Source: Streptomyces sp. A1136 (GTDB taxonomy: Bacteria; Actinomycetota; Actinomycetes; Streptomycetales; Streptomycetaceae). Taken from it: a stretch of DNA of 64,000 nt. Shown here in pieces: positions 26,511 through 35,814 of this stretch (position 1 is the stretch's first letter; each line of letters starts with the position of its first letter). Under the pieces are notes generated by a model. That model had not been told where the DNA came from. It ran no database searches and was given only the letters and a program-made list of their open reading frames with translations. The stretch covers positions 248,001-312,000 of the forward strand of contig NZ_SSBJ01000001.1 in the NCBI RefSeq assembly GCF_004795055.1. Direction: 5' to 3'. A program made the translations under genes and the position numbers.

Positions 26511-27497
26511 GTGACTGTCATCGCGACCGAAAGCCTGAGCAAGCGGTACCCCCGAGTGACCGCTCTGGACCGGCTCTCCTTGGACATCGGGCCCGGCGTT
26601 ACCGGCCTCGTGGGCGCCAACGGAGCCGGCAAGTCCACGCTGATCAAAATTCTGCTGGGACTGTCCCCCGCCACCGAGGGCCGCGCCGCCGTACTCGGAC
26701 TGGACGTCGCCACGCACGGCAGCGCCATCCGCGAACGCGTCGGCTACATGCCCGAACACGACTGCCTTCCGCCCGACGTCTCGGCCACCGAGTTCGTGGT
26801 GCACATGGCGCGCATGTCGGGGTTGCCGCCGACCGCGGCCCGCGAGCGGACCGCCGATACCCTGCGCCACGTAGGTCTCTACGAGGAGCGCTACCGCCCC
26901 ATCGGCGGCTACTCCACGGGCATGAAGCAACGGGTCAAGCTCGCCCAAGCCCTCGTCCACGACCCACAGCTGGTCCTCTTGGACGAGCCCACCAACGGGC
27001 TCGACCCCGTCGGCCGCGACGAGATGCTCAACCTGATCCGCCGTGTCCACACGGACTTCGGCATCTCGGTCCTCGTCACCTCCCACCTCCTCGGGGAACT
27101 GGAGCGGACCTGCGACCACGTCGTCGTGGTCGACGGCGGCAAGCTGCTGCGCTCCAGCTCCACCAGCGACTTCACGCAGAACACCGCCACGCTGGCCGTG
27201 GAGGTCACCGACTCCGATGCCCACCCCGACGGCAGCGCCGCCCTGCGCAAGGCGCTCGCCGAGGCCGGCCTGACCCTGCACGCGGCCGACGAGCAGGGCC
27301 TGCCGGGAGCGGGCCACATCCTCCTCGTCGAGGCGACGGGCGAGGAGACGTACGACCAGGTCCGCGACACCGTCGCCGACCTCGGTATCGGCCTGGTCCG
27401 CATGGAGCAGCGCCGCCACCACATCGCGGAGGTCTTCCGCGACAACGGCCAGAGTGACACCCCCCAGCGGAAGGGAGCCGGTTCCGATGGCGCCTGA
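26511..27497 (+). CDS. ABC transporter ATP-binding protein (first pair)
   Basis: The product has 328 residues: Walker A GANGAGKST near residue 38, Q-loop region MPEHDC, signature YSTGMKQRVKLAQAL and Walker B LVLLDEPTNGLDP. The C-terminal 90 residues are the extra domain typical of ATPases paired with ABC-2 permeases. The GTG at 26511 fits the conserved start; no Shine-Dalgarno is visible. It is the first gene of a four-gene operon with alternating ATPases and permeases, and overlaps the next gene by 11 bases. Confidence 0.9.
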   Translation: MTVIATESLSKRYPRVTALDRLSLDIGPGVTGLVGANGAGKSTLIKILLGLSPATEGRAAVLGLDVATHGSAIRERVGYMPEHDCLPPDVSATEFVVHMARMSGLPPTAARERTADTLRHVGLYEERYRPIGGYSTGMKQRVKLAQALVHDPQLVLLDEPTNGLDPVGRDEMLNLIRRVHTDFGISVLVTSHLLGELERTCDHVVVVDGGKLLRSSSTSDFTQNTATLAVEVTDSDAHPDGSAALRKALAEAGLTLHAADEQGLPGAGHILLVEATGEETYDQVRDTVADLGIGLVRMEQRRHHIAEVFRDNGQSDTPQRKGAGSDGA

Positions 27498-28374
27498 CAC
27501 CTCGACCCGGATCCACAACATCGGCTACCGGTCCTACGACGGCCCCCGGCTCGGCCGCGCCTACGCCCGCAAGTCGCTGTTCTCGCAGTCCTTGCGCGGC
27601 GCCTACGGGCTCGGCCGTTCGGCCAAGTCCAAGGTGCTGCCGATGATCCTCTTCGCGGTGATGTGCGTTCCCGCGCTGATCATCGTGGCGGTCGCCATCG
27701 CGGTCCCCGGCTCCACCGATCTTCCGGTCAAGTACACGACCTATGCCCTGACCACGCAGGTGGTGATCGGTCTCTACCTCGCCTCCCAGGCGCCGCAGTC
27801 GGTCAGCCGCGACCTGCGCTTCAAGACGGTGCCGCTCTACTTCTCGCGGCCCATCGAGCGCGTCGACTACGTGGTGGCCAAGTACGCCGCCATGGCCTCC
27901 GCGCTGTTCATCCTCACCGCAACCCCACTGTTGATCATGTACATCGGCTCGCTGCTGGCGAAGTTCGACTTCGGGGACCAGACCAAGGGATTCGGGCAGG
28001 GACTGGTGTCCGTACTTCTGCTGTCGTTGCTGTTCGCCGGGATCGGCCTGGTCATGGCCGCCCTGACCCCGCGTCGCGGGTTCGGTGTCGCCGCGATCAT
28101 CGCCGTGCTGCTCATCCCCTACGGCGCGGTGACCGCTGTTCAGGGCATCGCCTGGAACACCGGCTCCGCCGGCGCCATCGAGTGGATGGGCCTGTTCTCC
28201 CCGATCACCCTGATCGACGGCTTCCAGACCGCCTTCCTCGGCGCCACCTCGGCCTTCCCGGGTGGCGAGGGCCCCACCGCCGGCGCCGGAGCCGTCTACC
28301 TGCTCGTCATCCTCGCCCTCATCGCCGGCTCCTACGCCGCCCTGATGGCCCGCTACCGGAAGGCCGGGCTGTGA
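27487..28374 (+). CDS. ABC-2-type permease (first pair)
   Basis: The product has 295 residues. After a hydrophilic N-terminus (IGYRSYDGPRLGRAYARKSL) there are six predicted membrane helices. IGYR and the ABC-2 pattern mark it as the membrane partner of the preceding ATPase. The ATG at 27487 has GGGAG about nine bases upstream and lies inside the end of the ATPase gene. The transported substrate cannot be read; similar pairs in Streptomyces are annotated as drug or lipid exporters. Confidence 0.85.
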   Translation: MAPDTSTRIHNIGYRSYDGPRLGRAYARKSLFSQSLRGAYGLGRSAKSKVLPMILFAVMCVPALIIVAVAIAVPGSTDLPVKYTTYALTTQVVIGLYLASQAPQSVSRDLRFKTVPLYFSRPIERVDYVVAKYAAMASALFILTATPLLIMYIGSLLAKFDFGDQTKGFGQGLVSVLLLSLLFAGIGLVMAALTPRRGFGVAAIIAVLLIPYGAVTAVQGIAWNTGSAGAIEWMGLFSPITLIDGFQTAFLGATSAFPGGEGPTAGAGAVYLLVILALIAGSYAALMARYRKAGL

Positions 28375-29282
28375 CCATCATCGACATCGACCACACCTCC
28401 CGCTGGTTCGGGAACGTCGTCGCCGTCAACGACGTGACCATGCGCATCGGGCCGGGGGTCACCGGACTGCTCGGCCCCAACGGCGCCGGCAAGTCCACGC
28501 TGATCAACATGATGGGCGGCTTCCTCGCGCCCTCCACGGGCACCGTCACCCTCGACGGCGCGCCGATCTGGCGCAACGAGCAGGTCTACAAGCAGGTCGG
28601 CGTCGTGCCCGAGCGCGAGGCCATGTACGACTTCCTCACCGGACGCGAGTTCGTCGTCGCCAACGCCGAACTCCACGGGCTCGACGACGCGGCCGCCCGG
28701 CGCGCGCTCGCCACCGTCGAGATGGAGTACGCCCAGGACCGCAAGATCTCCACCTACTCCAAGGGCATGCGCCAACGCGTGAAGATGGCCTCCGCCCTCG
28801 TCCACGAGCCTTCCGTGCTGCTCCTCGACGAGCCGTTCAACGGGATGGACCCGCGTCAGCGCATGCAGTTGATGGAACTCCTGCGGCGCATGGGAGACGA
28901 AGGCCGCACGGTGCTGTTCTCCTCCCACATCCTGGAGGAGGTCGAGCAGCTCGCCTCGCACATCGAGGTGGTGGTCGCGGGTCGGCACGCCGCCTCAGGC
29001 GACTTCCGCAAGATCCGTCGCCTGATGACGGACCGCCCGCACCGCTACCTCATCCGTTCCTCCGACGACCGGGCGCTCGCCGCGGCCCTCATCGCCGATC
29101 CGTCCACCGCCGGCATCGAGGTCGACCTCAAGGAAGGCGCCCTGCGCATCCAGGCCGTCGACTTCGGCCGTTTCACCGAACTGCTGCCGCGGGTCGCCCG
29201 CGCGCACGGTATCCGGCTGCTCACGGTCTCCCCTTCCGACGAGTCCCTCGAGTCGGTCTTCTCCTACCTCGTCACGGCCTGA
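28371..29282 (+). CDS. ABC transporter ATP-binding protein (second pair)
   Basis: The product has 303 residues: Walker A GPNGAGKST near 38, PEREAMYDFLTG, signature YSKGMRQRVKMASAL and Walker B VLLLDEPFNGMDP, followed by a C-terminal domain. The GTG at 28371 overlaps the stop of the first permease (GTGA), so translation is coupled. It is homologous to the first ATPase but diverged; the operon probably arose by duplication of an ATPase-permease pair. Confidence 0.9.
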   Translation: MTIIDIDHTSRWFGNVVAVNDVTMRIGPGVTGLLGPNGAGKSTLINMMGGFLAPSTGTVTLDGAPIWRNEQVYKQVGVVPEREAMYDFLTGREFVVANAELHGLDDAAARRALATVEMEYAQDRKISTYSKGMRQRVKMASALVHEPSVLLLDEPFNGMDPRQRMQLMELLRRMGDEGRTVLFSSHILEEVEQLASHIEVVVAGRHAASGDFRKIRRLMTDRPHRYLIRSSDDRALAAALIADPSTAGIEVDLKEGALRIQAVDFGRFTELLPRVARAHGIRLLTVSPSDESLESVFSYLVTA

Positions 29283-29295
29283 GGAGCTGGCTTCC

Positions 29296-30015
29296 ATGTA
29301 CAACCCCACTGTTGCCCGGCTCACCTATCGGGCGCTGCTCGGCAGGCGGCGCGCGCTGATCCTCTTCGCGCTGCCCGCGTTGCTGATCCTCATCTCCGTC
29401 GCCGTCCGCGCCCTCACCGGCGTGGACGACAAGGTCGCGGCCGACCTGCTCGGCGGCTTCGCCCTCGCGACGATGGTGCCGCTGATCGGCGTCATCGCCG
29501 GAACCGGGGCCATCGGTCCCGAGATCGACGACGGCTCGATCGTCTACCTGCTCTCCAAGCCGGTGAAGCGACCGACGATCATCATGACCAAGCTGATCGT
29601 CGCGATCGCCGTCACCATGGCGTTCTCGGCGATCCCCACACTGATCGCCGGCTTCATCCTCAACGGCAACGGTCAGCAGATCGCCGTCGCATACACCGTC
29701 GCCGCCCTGGTCGCCTCGATCGCCTACAGCGCGCTGTTCCTGCTCCTGGGCACGGTCAGCCGCCACGCGGTCGTCTTCGGCCTGGTCTACGCGCTGATCT
29801 GGGAGTCGCTCTTCGGCAGCCTCGTTTCGGGCGCGAAGACGCTGAGCGTGCAGCAGTGGTCCCTGGCCCTTGCGGAGAAGATCGCGGGGGCAGGGTACGT
29901 CGACGCCACCGTGGCCCTGCCGACCGCCGCCGTCCTGCTCGTCGTGGTCACCGTGGGAGCCACCGTCTACGCGGGCCAGAAGCTGCGCAGGCTGACCTTG
30001 GCCGGTGAGGAGTAG
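29296..30015 (+). CDS. ABC-2-type permease (second pair)
   Basis: The product has 239 residues with six predicted membrane helices, starting MYNPTVARLTYRALLGRRRALILFALPALLIL. GPEIDDGSIVYLLSKPVKR is the cytoplasmic loop typical of ABC-2 permeases. It lies 13 bases after the second ATPase, with GAGGAG before the ATG. It ends the four-gene operon and is followed by a strong hairpin. Confidence 0.85.
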   Translation: MYNPTVARLTYRALLGRRRALILFALPALLILISVAVRALTGVDDKVAADLLGGFALATMVPLIGVIAGTGAIGPEIDDGSIVYLLSKPVKRPTIIMTKLIVAIAVTMAFSAIPTLIAGFILNGNGQQIAVAYTVAALVASIAYSALFLLLGTVSRHAVVFGLVYALIWESLFGSLVSGAKTLSVQQWSLALAEKIAGAGYVDATVALPTAAVLLVVVTVGATVYAGQKLRRLTLAGEE

Positions 30016-30038
30016 CCCTCGCCCCGCACCAGCCACCT

Positions 30039-30072
30039 GTGCCCCGCCCGGCCCACCGGCCAGGCGGGGCAC
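30039..30072 (+). terminator. Terminator after the ABC operon
   Basis: A 10-bp perfect stem GTGCCCCGCC / GGCGGGGCAC (30039-30048 with 30063-30072) with a further GGCC pairing inside the loop. Confidence 0.65.
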
Positions 30073-30096
30073 GAACATGCCGGGCATCATCGGGGC

Positions 30097-30762
30097 ATGA
30101 CGCCCCACCCCGAGGCCGAACCGTCCAGGCCCGTATGGTCCTGGATACGTTCCGCGCCCGGTACGCACATCTGGCTGTTGATCATCGCCATCACCAGCGT
30201 CATCGTCGTGATCGCGCCCGACCGCCTGGACCACGTCCTGCTCCACCGCAACAGCAGCAATATCCACGAACTCACACGGCACCCCGTGCGCGCCCTGATC
30301 TCCAGTGCCTTCTGGATTGAGAACCCCGCCTCGCTCGCCCAGTACGCCGTGCTCTTCGAGATCTTCCACGCTTCCGTCGAGCGGTGGCTGGGCACGTTGC
30401 GCTGGCTGGTGATCGTGGCGACCGCCCACATCACCGCCACCCTGATCAGCCAGAACGTGGTGCTCATGGCCATCCAGGCCCACCGGGCGCCCCGCAGCAT
30501 GGTCCATGTCGTCGACATCGGCGTGAGTTACGGACTCGCGGCGGCCGCCGGGGTTCTCACCTACCGGCTCCCCGGTCCGTGGAGATGGTTCTACCTCGCC
30601 GGGACCGTCGCCTTCTTCGGCATCCCGCTGGTCACGGGCGGAACCTTCACCGATCTCGGGCACGCCATCTCACTCGCCGTCGGCCTTCTCGCCTGGCCCT
30701 TGACACGCCATCCGCAAGGGGTCGCGCAACGGCCCGTCATGCATGTTTCACGTGAAACATGA
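30097..30762 (+). CDS. Rhomboid-like membrane protein
   Basis: The product has 221 residues with six predicted membrane helices. The segment DIGVSYGLAAAAG lies where rhomboid proteases have GxSG, and DLGHAISLAVGL supplies a later histidine, so a Ser-His dyad is possible. AHITATL resembles the helix-2 region. The surrounding sequence is too diverged to be sure of activity, so an inactive rhomboid homologue is possible. The C-terminus VSRET followed by the stop codon is encoded by a parS palindrome at 30745-30758. No Shine-Dalgarno is obvious. Confidence 0.75.
   Translation: MTPHPEAEPSRPVWSWIRSAPGTHIWLLIIAITSVIVVIAPDRLDHVLLHRNSSNIHELTRHPVRALISSAFWIENPASLAQYAVLFEIFHASVERWLGTLRWLVIVATAHITATLISQNVVLMAIQAHRAPRSMVHVVDIGVSYGLAAAAGVLTYRLPGPWRWFYLAGTVAFFGIPLVTGGTFTDLGHAISLAVGLLAWPLTRHPQGVAQRPVMHVSRET
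30745..30758. other. parS site 5, at the 3' end of the rhomboid-like gene
   Basis: Perfect 16-mer TGTTTCACGTGAAACA. It encodes the last five residues (VSRET) of the rhomboid-like protein. Confidence 0.93.
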
Positions 30763-30836
30763 CCCTGGCCCCTGGGGAAAAATCACTGGTAAGCGGCATG
30801 AGGGCGGGGCAGAGTGAGGCATGCGGGGAGTAACAA

Positions 30837-30892
30837 AAGGTCCGGAACAGCCACTTCGAGCGCGTCTTCGGACGCGGGCCGTTCCGGACCTT
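30837..30892. terminator. Nested terminator hairpin after the serS-HAD operon
   Basis: Outer perfect 12-bp stem (30837-30848 with 30881-30892) enclosing a second 6-bp stem CGCGTC-TTCG-GACGCG at 30861-30876 with a UUCG tetraloop. It lies between the convergent rhomboid and HAD genes. Confidence 0.75.
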
Positions 30893-30922
30893 CCCGGTTC
30901 ACGAGGGGCCGAGGGAGCGCCG

Positions 30923-31735
30923 TCAGGCAGCGCCCAGCAGACGTTCCAGGACCACGGCGATCCCGTCCTCCTGGTGGGACGTCGTCACCTCATCGGCAAC
31001 GGCCTTCAGCTCCGGATGGGCGTTGGCCATCGCGACCCCGTGGGCCGCCCAAGCGAACATCGGGATGTCGTTGGGCATGTCCCCGAAGGCGATGGTCTCC
31101 GCTGCCTTCACGCCCAGCCGACGCGCGGCGAGCGAGAGGCCGGTGGCCTTGGTCAGCCCGAGGGGCAGGATCTCCACTATCCCGGGACCGGCCATCACGA
31201 CATCCACCAGGCTGCCCACGACTTCCCTGGCGACCCTCACCAAAGTGTCGTCGTCCTTCGCGGGGTGCTGGATGTACAGCTTGTTCAGCGGAGCGCTCCA
31301 CACCGCGGAGGTGTCCTCCAGATAGAGGGCCGGCAGGCCCTCCTGCACCCGGTAGCCGGGGCCGAACAGCACGTCGCCGTCCACTCCGTCCCGGCTGGCC
31401 GCGAGGGCCAAGGGGCCTACCTCGGCTTCGAGCTTGGAGAGGGCCAGCCCTGCCAGCTGACGGTCCAGCGTCACCGACGTGAGCAGGCGGTGCGCGCCGG
31501 CGTCGTACACCTGAGCGCCCTGCCCGCAGACGGCGATCCCCGTGTAGCCGAGATCGTCCAATACGTTCCGCGTCCAGGGCACGGCCCGGCCGGTGACGAT
31601 GATGTGCGCCGCGCCCGCCGCGGTGACCGCGGCGAGCGCTTCACGGGTGCGTTCCGAGACGGTGTCGTCGCCGCGGAGCAGAGTGCCGTCGAGGTCCGTC
31701 GCGACGAGCTTGTACGGGAACGGGACCGGGCTCAC
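30923..31735 (-). CDS. HAD-superfamily (Cof-type) phosphatase, downstream of serS
   Basis: The product has 270 residues. Motif I is [10 protein letters not shown], motif [10 protein letters not shown] and motif [15 protein letters not shown]...[13 protein letters not shown]. It belongs to the same Cof-type group as the protein at 13784-14674. The GTG at 31735 overlaps the serS stop (GTGA), so it is translationally coupled to serS. A role in clearing a phosphorylated metabolite is likely, but the substrate is unknown. Confidence 0.87.
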   Translation of the reverse strand: MSPVPFPYKLVATDLDGTLLRGDDTVSERTREALAAVTAAGAAHIIVTGRAVPWTRNVLDDLGYTGIAVCGQGAQVYDAGAHRLLTSVTLDRQLAGLALSKLEAEVGPLALAASRDGVDGDVLFGPGYRVQEGLPALYLEDTSAVWSAPLNKLYIQHPAKDDDTLVRVAREVVGSLVDVVMAGPGIVEILPLGLTKATGLSLAARRLGVKAAETIAFGDMPNDIPMFAWAAHGVAMANAHPELKAVADEVTTSHQEDGIAVVLERLLGAA

Positions 31736-33009
31736 TTGGAGATCGGCTCCAAGACCTCACGACCGCCCAGGTACGGACGGAGCACCGGAGGCACCCGCAC
31801 GGAGCCGTCGGCCTGCTGGTGGTTCTCCAGGATGGCCACGATCGTGCGCGGGACGGCGCACAGGGTGCCGTTGAGCGTGGAGAGGGGCTGGGTCTTCTTG
31901 CCGTCGCGGTAGCGGATCGACAGCCGGCGGGCCTGGAAACCGTCACAGTTCGAGGCGGAGGTCAGCTCGCGGTACTTGCCCTGGGTCGGGATCCAGGCCT
32001 CGCAGTCGAACTTGCGGGACGCCGACGCGCCCAGGTCACCGGTGGCGACGTCGATCACCTGGAAGGGGAGTTCCAGGCCGGTCAGCCACTGCTTCTCCCA
32101 TTCCAGGAGCCGCTTGTGCTCGGCCTCGGCCTCCTCCGGCGCGACGTAGGAGAACATCTCGACCTTGTCGAACTGGTGGACGCGGAAGATGCCGCGGGTG
32201 TCCTTGCCGTACGTTCCGGCCTCGCGGCGGAAGCACGGCGAGAAGCCGGCATAGCGCAGCGGCAACTTGTCCGCGTCGATGATCTCGTCCATGTGGTACG
32301 CGGCGAGCGGTACCTCGGAGGTGCCGACAAGGTAGTAGTCGTCCTTCTCCAAGTGGTAGACGTTCTCAGCGGCCTGACCGAGGAAGCCCGTGCCTTCCAT
32401 GGCGCGCGGGCGGACCAGCGCGGGGGTCAGCATCGGGACGAAACCGGCTTCGCCGGCCTGCGCGATCGCCGCGTTGACCAGGGCCAGCTCCAGCAGGGCG
32501 CCGACGCCGGTGAGGTAGTAGAAGCGGGAGCCCGAAACCTTCGCGCCACGCTCGACGTCGATGGCGCCGAGCGACTCGCCGAGTTCGAGGTGGTCCTTGG
32601 GCTCGAAGCCCTCGGCTGCGAAGTCGCGGATCGTGCCGTGCGTTTCCAGAACGGTGAAGTCCTCTTCGCCGCCGACCGGCACATCGCTGTGGACGATGTT
32701 GCCGAGCTGGAGGAGGAGCTGCTTGGCCGCCTCGTCCGCCTCGTTCTGCTCGGCCTCGGCCGACTTGACGTCCGCCTTGAGCTGTTCGGCCTTCTTCAGC
32801 AGCTCGGCCCGTTCCTCCGGGGAGGCCTTGGGGATCAGCTTGCCGAGCGACTTCTGCTCATTGCGCAGTTCGTCGAAGCGCATGCCGGAGGACCTGCGGC
32901 GCTCATCGGCGGAGAGCAGCGCGTCGACGAGGCCGACGTCCTCTCCACGGGCGCGCTGCGAGGCGCGGACACGGTCGGGGTCTTCACGGAGCAGCCGGAG
33001 GTCAATCAC
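31732..33009 (-). CDS. serS: Seryl-tRNA synthetase
   Basis: The product has 425 residues. The N-terminal coiled-coil tRNA-binding arm spans about 30-105 ([25 protein letters not shown] and beyond). The class II catalytic core follows: [17 protein letters not shown] (motif 1), [30 protein letters not shown] (motif 2) and [20 protein letters not shown] (motif 3). It charges tRNA-Ser; one tRNA-Ser(UGA) gene lies at 54333. The GTG at 33009 begins the conserved MIDLRLLRE; the GGAGGG next to it is very close. It lies downstream of a DnaA-box-rich spacer. Confidence 0.96.
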   Translation of the reverse strand: MIDLRLLREDPDRVRASQRARGEDVGLVDALLSADERRRSSGMRFDELRNEQKSLGKLIPKASPEERAELLKKAEQLKADVKSAEAEQNEADEAAKQLLLQLGNIVHSDVPVGGEEDFTVLETHGTIRDFAAEGFEPKDHLELGESLGAIDVERGAKVSGSRFYYLTGVGALLELALVNAAIAQAGEAGFVPMLTPALVRPRAMEGTGFLGQAAENVYHLEKDDYYLVGTSEVPLAAYHMDEIIDADKLPLRYAGFSPCFRREAGTYGKDTRGIFRVHQFDKVEMFSYVAPEEAEAEHKRLLEWEKQWLTGLELPFQVIDVATGDLGASASRKFDCEAWIPTQGKYRELTSASNCDGFQARRLSIRYRDGKKTQPLSTLNGTLCAVPRTIVAILENHQQADGSVRVPPVLRPYLGGREVLEPISK

Positions 33010-33544
33010 CCCTCCAGGCTACCGGGCCGGGGTTCCGAGGATCACATCGATATCACGTTGCGTGTCACTATGCCCCAATTGAGGGGAATGTAAAATGGTC
33101 GTTCCTCTGCCCGGCGTACGTCTCCCGGACCGCTTCCGAGGCGCTCGCAAAAGCGGCCCCATTCCTCGAACCGCTGTCGCCGACTCGGGCGAGAGTCGAG
33201 CCTGAACAGGGTGGAGGGCGTTCCTTGTCCACAGGAATTCCGTGCGGGGCGGTCTTATCCACAGGCTGTGTGCCCGATCTGTGGACACGGAAATAGATCA
33301 TTCCCGACCGGTTGGCTCTCCCCGGGAATCAGGGTTCAAACCGCCCTCACACACTCATTCGGGTGGGAATGCCTCGCCCCAAAGAGTTGATCGGTGATAC
33401 GGAGGTGACGCCGTTCACCTGACGCTCCCTTGCGTGAAACCCGAGAGCCCCGGCCGATATGTCGACCTTGTCGCGCTGCTCTGTCGACTTGTCCCCAGGC
33501 CCGCCTCTCGACCTGTGGATAACTCTGTGGACAGTGGGGGACCG
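33010..33544. other. 535-bp intergenic region with a DnaA box cluster (serS-pheA)
   Basis: There is no convincing gene here. DnaA boxes: TTGTCCACA 33225-33233 (+, perfect), TTATCCACA 33255-33263 (+, perfect), GTGTCCACA 33280-33288 (-, one mismatch), TTGTCCCCA 33489-33497 (+, one mismatch), TTATCCACA 33514-33522 (-, perfect), CTGTCCACA 33526-33534 (-, one mismatch). They form two groups of three, about 200 bp apart. The serS promoter should also lie in this region. The arrangement resembles DnaA-titrating clusters described outside oriC in Streptomyces. Confidence 0.65.
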
Positions 33545-34480
33545 CTACGGACGGCCGTCGAGACAGCGGGCCAACCAGTCGGAGGCATCCGTGAAGTCGC
33601 CGTCAGAGGTGCCCGGCCGCGCCGCGCGTACGTCACTCACCGCAACACCGGCACGCGGGTAGGAACCCAGGAAGCGGACCTGGGGACAAGTGCGCTTGAG
33701 CCCCATCAGCGCCTCGCTGACCCGACGGTCCGAGATGTGCCCCTCGGCGTCCACCGCGAAGCAGTAGTTGCCGATGCCCGCACCCGTCGGCCGGGACTGG
33801 ATGAGCATCAGGTTGACCCCCCGTACGGCGAACTCCTGGAGGAGTTCCAACAGCGCACCCGGGTGATCGTCCCCCAACCACAGCACGACCGAGGTCTTGT
33901 CCGCACCGGTCGGAGCGGCCGGCCGGGCAGGGCGGCCGACGAGCACGAAGCGGGTCTCGGCGTTCTCCGCGTCGTGGATCTCGGTGACCAGCGGCTTGAG
34001 CCCGTACGTGGCGGCGGCGAACTCACCGGCGAAAGCAGCGTCGAAACGGCCTTCCTGGACCAGCCGGGCGCCGTCGGCGTTGGAGGCGGCCGACTCCCAC
34101 ACCGCGTCGGGCAGGTGCGCGCGCAACCAGTTGCGGACCTGTGGCTGCGCCACCGGGTGCCCGGTCACGGTCTTGACGTCCGAAAGCTTGGTCCCGGGCC
34201 GGGCGAGCAGCGCGAACGCGATGGGCAGCAGCACCTCGCGGTAGATCATCAGCGGTTCGCCGGACGCCAATTCGTCCAGAGTGGCGGTCACCCCGCCCTC
34301 CACCGAATTCTCGATCGGAACCAGCGCGGCGGCGGCTTCGCCGTTGCGCACCGCGTCCAGGGCGGCCGGAACCGACACCATCGGGACGAGCTCCCTGGTG
34401 GCGGCTTCCGGCAGCGTGCGCAGGGCGGCTTCGGTGAAGGTGCCCTCGGGACCGAGATAGGTGAAGCGGGTGGCCGACAT
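33545..34480 (-). CDS. pheA: Prephenate dehydratase
   Basis: The product has 311 residues. The catalytic domain has GPEGTFTEAAL, VPIENSVEGGVTATLD, the TGHPVAQPQ segment and ETRFVLV (the conserved TRF), followed by an ACT domain with PGALLELLQEFAVRGVNLMLIQSRPTG for phenylalanine feedback. It converts prephenate to phenylpyruvate in phenylalanine synthesis. In the ACT motif the usual ESRP is QSRP. The start ATG at 34480 is well placed. It follows the copper/DyP operon on the same strand. Confidence 0.95.
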   Translation of the reverse strand: MSATRFTYLGPEGTFTEAALRTLPEAATRELVPMVSVPAALDAVRNGEAAAALVPIENSVEGGVTATLDELASGEPLMIYREVLLPIAFALLARPGTKLSDVKTVTGHPVAQPQVRNWLRAHLPDAVWESAASNADGARLVQEGRFDAAFAGEFAAATYGLKPLVTEIHDAENAETRFVLVGRPARPAAPTGADKTSVVLWLGDDHPGALLELLQEFAVRGVNLMLIQSRPTGAGIGNYCFAVDAEGHISDRRVSEALMGLKRTCPQVRFLGSYPRAGVAVSDVRAARPGTSDGDFTDASDWLARCLDGRP

Positions 34481-34522
34481 GCGATCAGCCTAATGCCGGG
34501 GCGGTCGCGCCCGACGGGATGT

Positions 34523-35809
34523 TCACCCTTCGAGCAGCCGCTGTCCGACGTACTCCCCGGGCCGCGGGCCGGGCGGGACGGCGTACAGCCCGCTCGATTC
34601 GTGCCGGATGAACTCGGACAACGCGTCACCCCGGTCGAGTTTGCGCTGGACGGGCACGAAGCCGCGTAGCGGATCGGCCTGCCAGCAGATGAACAGCAGC
34701 CCGGCGTCGGGGGAGCCGTCCGGGGCGATGCCGTCGTGGAAGGAGAAGGGCCGTCGGAGCATGGCGGCTCCGCCGTTCTGCTCCGGGGCCGAGATCCGTG
34801 CGTGCGCGTTCGACGGGATCACCGGCTTGCCGTCGGCGCCGAGTTTCGCGAGATCCATCTTGGTGGTCTCGCTTCCGCCGGTCAGTGGGGCACCCGTGGC
34901 CTTCGTACGGCCGATGACCTGCTCCTGCTGGGCGAGGGACTGCTTGTCCCAGTCGTCGAGCAGCATCCGGATGCGGCGTACGACGGCATATGAGCCTCCG
35001 GCCATCCACGCGTGTTCGGCCGGGCCGGGGCCGGCCGCCGGTACGAAGATCCGCTTGTCGAAGTCGGGGTCCGCCTGCTTCGGGTTTCCGGTGCCGTCCA
35101 CCTGGCCCATCAGATTCCGGGCGGTCATGGGGGCGCCGGTGGCCCCGGGAGACCTGTTGAAACCGTTCATCTGCCAGCGGACCCGAGCGGCTTCCCCGGC
35201 GTCCCTCTGGAGGGCGCGCAGTGCGTGGAAGGCGACGAGGCCGTCGTTCGCGCCGATCTGGACCCAGAGGTCACCATTGCTGCGCTGCGGGTCGAGTCGG
35301 TCCGAGGAGAAATCGGGAAGTGGGTCGAGGGCTGAGGGGCGGCGCGAGGCGAGCCCGGTGCGCTCGAAGAACGAGTGGCCGAACCCGAACGTGACGGTGA
35401 GGGACGAAGGACCGGCGTCCAGGGCGATCCCGGTATCCGCGGTCGGGGCGGTATCGCCCGACATCACCCGCCGCGCGGTTTCGGACCAGCGGCGCAGGAG
35501 GGCCGCGGCTTCCGTACGCCCGGCCCCGGGCGCCAGGTCGAAGGCCACGACGTGCCCCTTGGCCTGGAGAGGGGTGGTGATACCGGCCTGGTGGTCTCCG
35601 TGGAAGGCGACCTCGGTGGCGCCGAGCGAGGCGAGCGTACCGACGCCGCCCTTCGCCGTGACCTGCGGGGATTCGGTGAACGCCGAGTGCGCCAGGGCAC
35701 CGCCGGTGGCGCCGAGTGCCAGACCGGCGGCACCCGCGGCGCCCACTGTGCCCAGCAGACGACGTCGCGAGATTTCGATGTCGGGGTTGCTCTCGGTGCT
35801 GTCGCTCAC
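34523..35809 (-). CDS. dtpA: Tat-exported dye-decolourising haem peroxidase (DyP)
   Basis: The product has 428 residues. The N-terminus has a Tat signal (ISRRRLLGTVGAAGAAGLALGATGG, about residues 13-37). DyP landmarks are MGQVDGTGNPK (GxxDG motif), GGSYAVVRRIRM, the proximal haem-histidine region NAHARISAPEQNGG and a C-terminal GLLFICWQADPLRGFVPVQRKL. DyP enzymes use H2O2 to oxidise dyes and copper-related substrates; in S. lividans DtpA lies beside the same copper genes and is needed for GlxA maturation. The GTG at 35809 is the best start before the twin-arginine motif; only five bases separate it from the CopC-CopD stop. Confidence 0.88.
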   Translation of the reverse strand: MSDSTESNPDIEISRRRLLGTVGAAGAAGLALGATGGALAHSAFTESPQVTAKGGVGTLASLGATEVAFHGDHQAGITTPLQAKGHVVAFDLAPGAGRTEAAALLRRWSETARRVMSGDTAPTADTGIALDAGPSSLTVTFGFGHSFFERTGLASRRPSALDPLPDFSSDRLDPQRSNGDLWVQIGANDGLVAFHALRALQRDAGEAARVRWQMNGFNRSPGATGAPMTARNLMGQVDGTGNPKQADPDFDKRIFVPAAGPGPAEHAWMAGGSYAVVRRIRMLLDDWDKQSLAQQEQVIGRTKATGAPLTGGSETTKMDLAKLGADGKPVIPSNAHARISAPEQNGGAAMLRRPFSFHDGIAPDGSPDAGLLFICWQADPLRGFVPVQRKLDRGDALSEFIRHESSGLYAVPPGPRPGEYVGQRLLEG

Positions 35810-35814
35810 GCTGG

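Noticed and set aside
33010..33544. This spacer as the chromosomal origin itself
   Set aside because: Streptomyces oriC holds roughly 19 DnaA boxes between dnaA and dnaN. Here there are six and no replication gene, so a regulatory cluster is more likely.
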